Assembly (NCBI GenBank): GCA_025934375.1
Contig: JAICYD010000001.1
Coordinates: forward strand, 62,001-126,000
Direction of reading: 5' to 3'
DNA: 64,000 nt
Source of the DNA: Streptosporangiaceae bacterium
GTDB lineage: Bacteria > Actinomycetota > Actinomycetes > Streptosporangiales > Streptosporangiaceae
Below, piece after piece: positions 60,169-64,000 of the stretch (position 1 is its first letter; every line of letters starts with the position of its first letter). Below the pieces are notes generated by a model. That model was not told the DNA's origin, did no database searches, and saw nothing but the letters and a program-made list of their open reading frames with translations. The position numbers and the translations under genes were made by a program.

Positions 60169-60600
60169 TCACCCCACCGACGTCTCGGTAGCCGGGAACC
60201 TCGCCTGCTGGGCCAGGTGCGGCCGGGCGCGCTTGACCAGCATCGCCATCTCGTAGGCGACCAGCCCGGCGTCCGCGTTCGCCGGGCACAGCGCGGCGAG
60301 GCAACTGCCCTCGCCGGCGGCGGTGACGAACAGCAGCCCCTTCTCCAGCTCAATGACCGTCTGCCGGACCCCGCCGGCGTCAAATCGTTCTCCCGTGCCG
60401 GCCGCCAGCGACTGCAGCGCCGCCGCGACCGCCGACAAGTGCTCCGCGTCCTCGCGGGTCAGATCCCCAGACGAGGCGATCAGCAGCCCGTCACGGGACA
60501 GCAAGACGGCCCGGCGGAAGTCCTCGACGCGTGAGGCCAGGTCATCAAGCAACCAGGCGAGGCCGCGCGTATCGGTCGCGCCTGTGACGTCCCCGTCCAT
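60169..60600 (-). CDS. cvnB: conservon roadblock/LC7 protein CvnB
   Basis: 143 residues. LAWLLDDLASRVEDFRRAVL, LSRDGLLIASSGDLTREDAE, HLSAVAAALQSLAAG, VIELEKGLLFVTAAGEGSCL and AYEMAMLVKRARPHL are roadblock/LC7 landmarks. It likely regulates the CvnD GTPase, as MglB does MglA. ATG 60600 shares one base with the cvnA stop (TAATG). Confidence 0.95.
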   Translation of the reverse strand: MDGDVTGATDTRGLAWLLDDLASRVEDFRRAVLLSRDGLLIASSGDLTREDAEHLSAVAAALQSLAAGTGERFDAGGVRQTVIELEKGLLFVTAAGEGSCLAALCPANADAGLVAYEMAMLVKRARPHLAQQARFPATETSVG

Positions 60601-62441
60601 TACTCCTCCTCGCTATCGGGTGCCAGGTCCGGCACCGCGAGATCGGTTTCTGGTATGTCGTCGGCTTCCCGGCTCCGTTGCCAGCTGCTTTGCACGGAGG
60701 CGGCGAGGTTCCGGGCTCGCTCGGGCGTCGGCGCCTCCGCTGGCCGGGCCACCCCTGGCATGCGAACCGGGCTGCCGCTGGCCAGCTGCTCCGCGCTGCC
60801 TGGCCGCATGCGACGCGGGAGCCGCCGGGGCTCCTCGCCCGCTTCGTTCGACCCCGCGGACGGCGTGATCGCGAGGTCGCTCCACTCGCCGGCAACCGGT
60901 GAGGGGGCCTGCTCCGCCGAGGCGACCGCGTCCTGCTCAGCCGGGATGGCGGGCCTTTCCCGCCTGGGTAGCCCCTCAAGGGGGACCCGCTCATCGGGTG
61001 CCACGGAGGGCCGCCGCGGTCCGCTGGGCCTGCTGGGCCCGCCGATCCCGCCGGGCGCGCCCAGCCCGCTGACCCCGCCCGGCGCGGCGGGATCGGCGAG
61101 CAGGGCACTGACCGCGAAGGCGCCCTTGGACGGCCCGCGCGGTGGCGCTCCGTCGGCGGCGATCGGCTCGGCCGACGCGCTCGGCCGGGCCAGGGTCGCC
61201 CCGACCAGGGACAATGCCTCAGGCGAGGCGACGTTCAGCCGCGCCGCGCCGCGCAGCACCGGGTCACTGTCGGCATGCCCCGTCCCGGTCGTGATGAGGC
61301 TCTCCGGGAGGACGACGACCGCCTTGGTCCCCCGGTAGGCCGACGGGATCAGCTCGACCTGCACGCCGTGCCGGGCGGCCAGCCGGCCGGCGACGAACAG
61401 GCCTAGGCGGTCGGCGTCGGCCAGGTCGAAGTCCGGCGGGCTGGCTAGCCGGGAGTTGATCTCCCTGAGCTGCTCGGCGGCGATCCCCAGCCCGCGGTCC
61501 TCGACCTCGATGGCGAAGCCGTTGGCGACCCGCTCGGCGCGGACCTCGACCCGCGTGGCCGACGGGGAGAACAGGGTCGCGTTCTCGATCAACTCGGCCA
61601 GCAGGTGGATCATGTCCGTCACCGCTGAGGCGGCCACTGACTCCTCGGCCTCCGTGGCCACGGAGACCCGCTTGTAGTCCTCGATCTCCGCGACCGCGGC
61701 GCGGATAACGTCGATGGCCGCGACCGGCCCGCTCCAGGACCGGACCGGCGAGGCTCCCGACAAGATGGTCAGCGACTCGGCATGGCGGCGCATGCGCGTG
61801 GTGAGGTGGTCCAGCGTGAACAGGTCGGCCAGCTCACCGGGGCTAACCGCCTGCTGTTCCAGCTGGTCGATGATCTTCAGCTGCCGGTGCAGCAGGGACT
61901 GGTTGCGGCGGCCCAGGCTCATCAGGATCTGCCGCAGGCCATCGCGGAGCCGGGCCTCGGCCGCGGCCGCCTCGATCGCGGTGCGCTCGATGTTGGTGAT
62001 GGCGCCCACGGCGGCGGCGATCTCAGCGGTCTTTGGCCGCGCGCCCAGTGACTGGACCGTCCCCGGCTCCGGCAGCTGCCCGCTGTGCAGCTCGCGCACC
62101 GCACGGGGAAGCTGCTCGTCAGCGACCTTGCGGGCGGCCTCGGTCAGGCCCTGGACATCATGAGACAGGCGACGGGCGAAGGCGGCGACGAGCAAGACCG
62201 TGCAGACCGCGAGCACGAGCGCCGCCGCGGCCAAGATCCCGGCCTCGACTAGCGCCCTCTGATGCGCCGAGCCGGTCCCGGACGGCGAGTTCATCGCTGC
62301 GCTGAGCGCCGCGCCTATGGCAAGCGCGCACACCACCACTAGGCCGCCGACGGGCACAGCCAGCCGCGCTATCAGGTGTGAACGGATCGACCGAACGCGC
62401 GGCGGCCCCTCGCCGGCGGAGCTGGAGCTGGGTGTGCCCAT
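60600..62441 (-). CDS. cvnA: conservon membrane histidine-kinase-like protein CvnA
   Basis: 613 residues. Two N-terminal helices (LAVPVGGLVVVCALAIGAAL and GILAAAALVLAVCTVLLVAA) enclose only a short outer loop, then comes a HAMP-like stretch. The dimerisation region is MSLGRRNQSLLHRQLKIIDQ with LDHLTTRMRRHAESLTIL. The HATPase domain has LLAELIENATLFSP, VEDRGLGI and DRLGLFVAGRLAARHGV. Residues about 400-613 are a long Pro/Gly/Ala/Arg-rich disordered tail, usual for CvnA. ATG 62441 has AGGAG seven bases upstream. First gene of cvnABCD plus the ATPase/TPR gene. Confidence 0.95.
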   Translation of the reverse strand: MGTPSSSSAGEGPPRVRSIRSHLIARLAVPVGGLVVVCALAIGAALSAAMNSPSGTGSAHQRALVEAGILAAAALVLAVCTVLLVAAFARRLSHDVQGLTEAARKVADEQLPRAVRELHSGQLPEPGTVQSLGARPKTAEIAAAVGAITNIERTAIEAAAAEARLRDGLRQILMSLGRRNQSLLHRQLKIIDQLEQQAVSPGELADLFTLDHLTTRMRRHAESLTILSGASPVRSWSGPVAAIDVIRAAVAEIEDYKRVSVATEAEESVAASAVTDMIHLLAELIENATLFSPSATRVEVRAERVANGFAIEVEDRGLGIAAEQLREINSRLASPPDFDLADADRLGLFVAGRLAARHGVQVELIPSAYRGTKAVVVLPESLITTGTGHADSDPVLRGAARLNVASPEALSLVGATLARPSASAEPIAADGAPPRGPSKGAFAVSALLADPAAPGGVSGLGAPGGIGGPSRPSGPRRPSVAPDERVPLEGLPRRERPAIPAEQDAVASAEQAPSPVAGEWSDLAITPSAGSNEAGEEPRRLPRRMRPGSAEQLASGSPVRMPGVARPAEAPTPERARNLAASVQSSWQRSREADDIPETDLAVPDLAPDSEEE

Positions 62442-62845
62442 CTGGCGACTCCTGCAATATTCGGCACGCGTGAACCCAACACGTGAACTGACTCACCATT
62501 GTCTTGGAATTCCGCTGGATTGTCCTTGGGTTCTGCCGATGTCTCACCGTGACACGCCGGCCGTGACGCCATCGACCGGGGGCCGATGTGCCATTTGCCC
62601 GCTTCATGCCGAAGTCGGCGTTTCCGGTGGCCAGGGGCGTCAGGGCCCGCGTGGACGGCGAGGGTCCGGGGGGTGTGGTGCCCCCGGACGCCTCGCCAGG
62701 CGGAGCGCGCCTACCTCGGTTTTCGCGAGGCGAAGCGAGCCTGCGAGCGCAGCTTCCAGCGATCCGGCGATCCGGCGAGCCGTGGAGGAGCCCGGTGGTT
62801 TCGCGGGCTCCTCCGGCGCAGCCGGATGTACGGAGGGAAGCTGCA
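62442..62845. other. 404-bp noncoding gap with hairpins between cvnA and the oxidoreductase gene
   Basis: The first 130 bp are AT-richer and hold the cvnA promoter. Then come a perfect hairpin GTCCGGGGG/CCCCCGGAC (62664-62689, 8-nt loop) and an 11-bp hairpin GGAGGAGCCCG/CGGGCTCCTCC (62784-62814). No coding sequence is supported between them. Confidence 0.6.
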
Positions 62846-64000
62846 CTACTCGGGGGGTCCGGGGGGTTGGTGTGTACCCCCCGGAAAACACAGGAGCTCC
62901 GCGAGGTGGGTGCCCGGCATGCGGGCCAGCTGCTCAAGCTGGGTGCGGCAGGAGAAGCCGTCGGCCAGGACCGTGGCGCCCGGTCCCGCGGCCCGCACCG
63001 CTGGCAGCAGCGCCGTCTCGGCGACCGCGACCGAGATGTCGTAGTGGCCGCGCTCGACGCCGAAGTTGCCCGCCAGGCCGCAGCAGCCGCCGACCGCGGT
63101 AAGGGAGGCCCCCGCGGACCGCAGCAGCGCGGCGTCCGCCGCCCAGCTTCCGGCCGCGCGGTGGTGACAGTGCGGCTGCGCCACCCCGGCGACGCCGGAC
63201 AGGTCCGGCGGGGCCCAGCTGGGAGTCTCGCGCAGCAGCTCAGCCAGCGTGCGCACCGCACCGGACAAGGCCGCGGCGCGCGGGTCGTCGGGAAGGAGCT
63301 CGGCGGCGTCCGCCCGCAGGGCCGCGGTACACGAGGGCTCAAGCCCGACTATCGGCATCCCCGCCTCCAGCGCGGGGCCCAATGAGTCGATTGCGCGACG
63401 CAACTGCTTGCGCGCCCCATCCAATTGCCCAGTAGAGATCCAGGTGAGCGCGCAGCAAGTGGTTCGTTCCGTAATAGACACCGAATAGCCGGCAGATTCC
63501 AGTACCTGAACGGCGGCGCGCCCTACGTGCGGCGCGAAGGCATTCGTGAAAGTGTCGACCCAAAGCAACACTGGTTTCCCAGTCGTGCTGCCGGCCTGGG
63601 CGCTGCCGAGGTGGCCCGCGAACCAGCGGCGGAAGGTCTGCGGCGCGAACCTGGGCAGGTCACGCCGCTCGTCGATTCCTCCCAGGCGCTTGGCGAGCCG
63701 CGCCGTGAACGGATTGCCCATCGCCGCGTTCGCGAGCCGGGGCGCCCGCGCGGCGAGCCGCGCCCACCGCGGCAGCCAGCCAAGCGAGTAATGCGAGGCC
63801 GGCCGTATCCGTCCCCGGTAGCGCTGGTACAGCGCCTCGGCCTTATAGGTGGCCATGTCCACCCCGGCCGGGCAGTCGGTCGAGCAGCCCTTGCAGGACA
63901 GGCACAGGTCCAGCGCCTCCGCGACCTCCGCGGAGTCCCAGCCGGTGACCAGCGACCCGTTCGCCAGTTCCTGCAGCACCCGGGCGCGTCCCCGGGTGGA
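62846..64000 (-). CDS. C-terminal Fe-S part of a probable FAD-linked oxidoreductase, cut by the right edge
   Basis: 384 residues are visible and the frame is open at the right edge (STRGRARVLQELANGSL), a stretch found in the middle of long GlcD/Dld-type FAD-linked oxidase plus Fe-S fusion proteins of actinobacteria. Visible: a [4Fe-4S] motif CLSCKGCSTDCPAGVDM, then a CCG-type (GlcF/HdrB-like) domain with TTCCALTW, LEPSCTAALR, QPHCHHR and GGCCGLAGNFGVERGH. Such proteins oxidise D-2-hydroxyacids such as D-lactate or glycolate. The FAD domain itself is outside the window, so the full identity is inferred. Confidence 0.88.
   Translation of the reverse strand, partial: STRGRARVLQELANGSLVTGWDSAEVAEALDLCLSCKGCSTDCPAGVDMATYKAEALYQRYRGRIRPASHYSLGWLPRWARLAARAPRLANAAMGNPFTARLAKRLGGIDERRDLPRFAPQTFRRWFAGHLGSAQAGSTTGKPVLLWVDTFTNAFAPHVGRAAVQVLESAGYSVSITERTTCCALTWISTGQLDGARKQLRRAIDSLGPALEAGMPIVGLEPSCTAALRADAAELLPDDPRAAALSGAVRTLAELLRETPSWAPPDLSGVAGVAQPHCHHRAAGSWAADAALLRSAGASLTAVGGCCGLAGNFGVERGHYDISVAVAETALLPAVRAAGPGATVLADGFSCRTQLEQLARMPGTHLAELLCFPGGTHQPPGPPE
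62858..62885 (-). terminator. G6/C6 hairpin at the 3' end of the oxidoreductase gene
   Basis: TCCGGGGGGT and ACCCCCCGGA around an 8-nt loop, lying within the last 14 codons of the minus-strand gene, so the last residues (GGTHQPPGPPE) may be encoded by terminator sequence. Confidence 0.5.

Overview
The window is very GC-rich and densely coded, with many GTG starts and modest Shine-Dalgarno (SD) motifs. It carries a Streptomyces-type conservon, several Pkn-type Ser/Thr kinases, a predicted F420-dependent oxidoreductase and an MsiK-like sugar ATPase. This points to a filamentous high-GC actinomycete, perhaps near Streptosporangiales or Catenulisporales. I cannot name the species. I see no rRNA, tRNA, CRISPR array or intact insertion sequence.

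Layout. (1) 1-7.1 kb, minus strand: a KdpD sensor kinase cut by the left edge. It is in frame, with no intervening stop, with an upstream Ser/Thr kinase carrying a PQQ-type beta-propeller. A second Ser/Thr kinase, a probable kdpA remnant and a universal stress protein follow. (2) 7.3-11.9 kb: three tandem paralogous secreted beta-propeller proteins, two of them lipoproteins. (3) 11.9-22.5 kb: an SGNH hydrolase, then cobalamin assembly and salvage: a CobC-like phosphatase, cobD, cobU, cobS, a BluB-CobT fusion and, beyond a broken HTH gene and a GGDEF/EAL protein, cbiZ. (4) 22.7-24.4 kb: a HAD hydrolase and a beta-lactamase-fold lipoprotein. (5) 24.4-35.2 kb: a tight operon for pterin-dependent redox enzymes: a MobA-MoaD fusion, a tungsten-type aldehyde ferredoxin oxidoreductase, a formate dehydrogenase alpha subunit, a NuoE-NuoF fusion, MoeA and a MoeA-PBP fusion. 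This is the most unusual region. (6) 35.2-42.1 kb: an alpha/beta hydrolase lipoprotein divergent from a PadR regulator across a clear PadR-type operator, a third Ser/Thr kinase, a divergent two-component pair, a small membrane protein and an LLM oxidoreductase. (7) 42.2-55.1 kb: a xylan/xylose regulon: GH3 glycosidase, LacI regulator, ABC importer, xylose isomerase, Tat-exported GH10 xylanase, xylulokinase and an MsiK-like ATPase. It is tied together by repeated CGAAA-S-TTTCG operators. (8) 55.4-56.8 kb: an APC permease. (9) 56.9-62.4 kb: conservon cvnABCD with a downstream ATPase/TPR protein. (10) 62.8-64 kb: the C-terminal part of a probable FAD/Fe-S oxidoreductase cut by the right edge.

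How the genes work together. In the xyl region, the secreted xylanase and GH3 enzyme would release xylo-oligosaccharides or xylose. The importer, powered by the MsiK-like ATPase, takes them up, and XylA and XylB feed the pentose phosphate pathway under LacI control. In the molybdenum/tungsten operon, four cofactor modules sit beside two metallopterin enzymes and an NAD-reducing module, suggesting coupled aldehyde and formate oxidation to NADH. The cobalamin genes cover cobinamide activation, the lower-ligand base and nucleotide-loop assembly, with CbiZ allowing salvage of foreign cobinamides.
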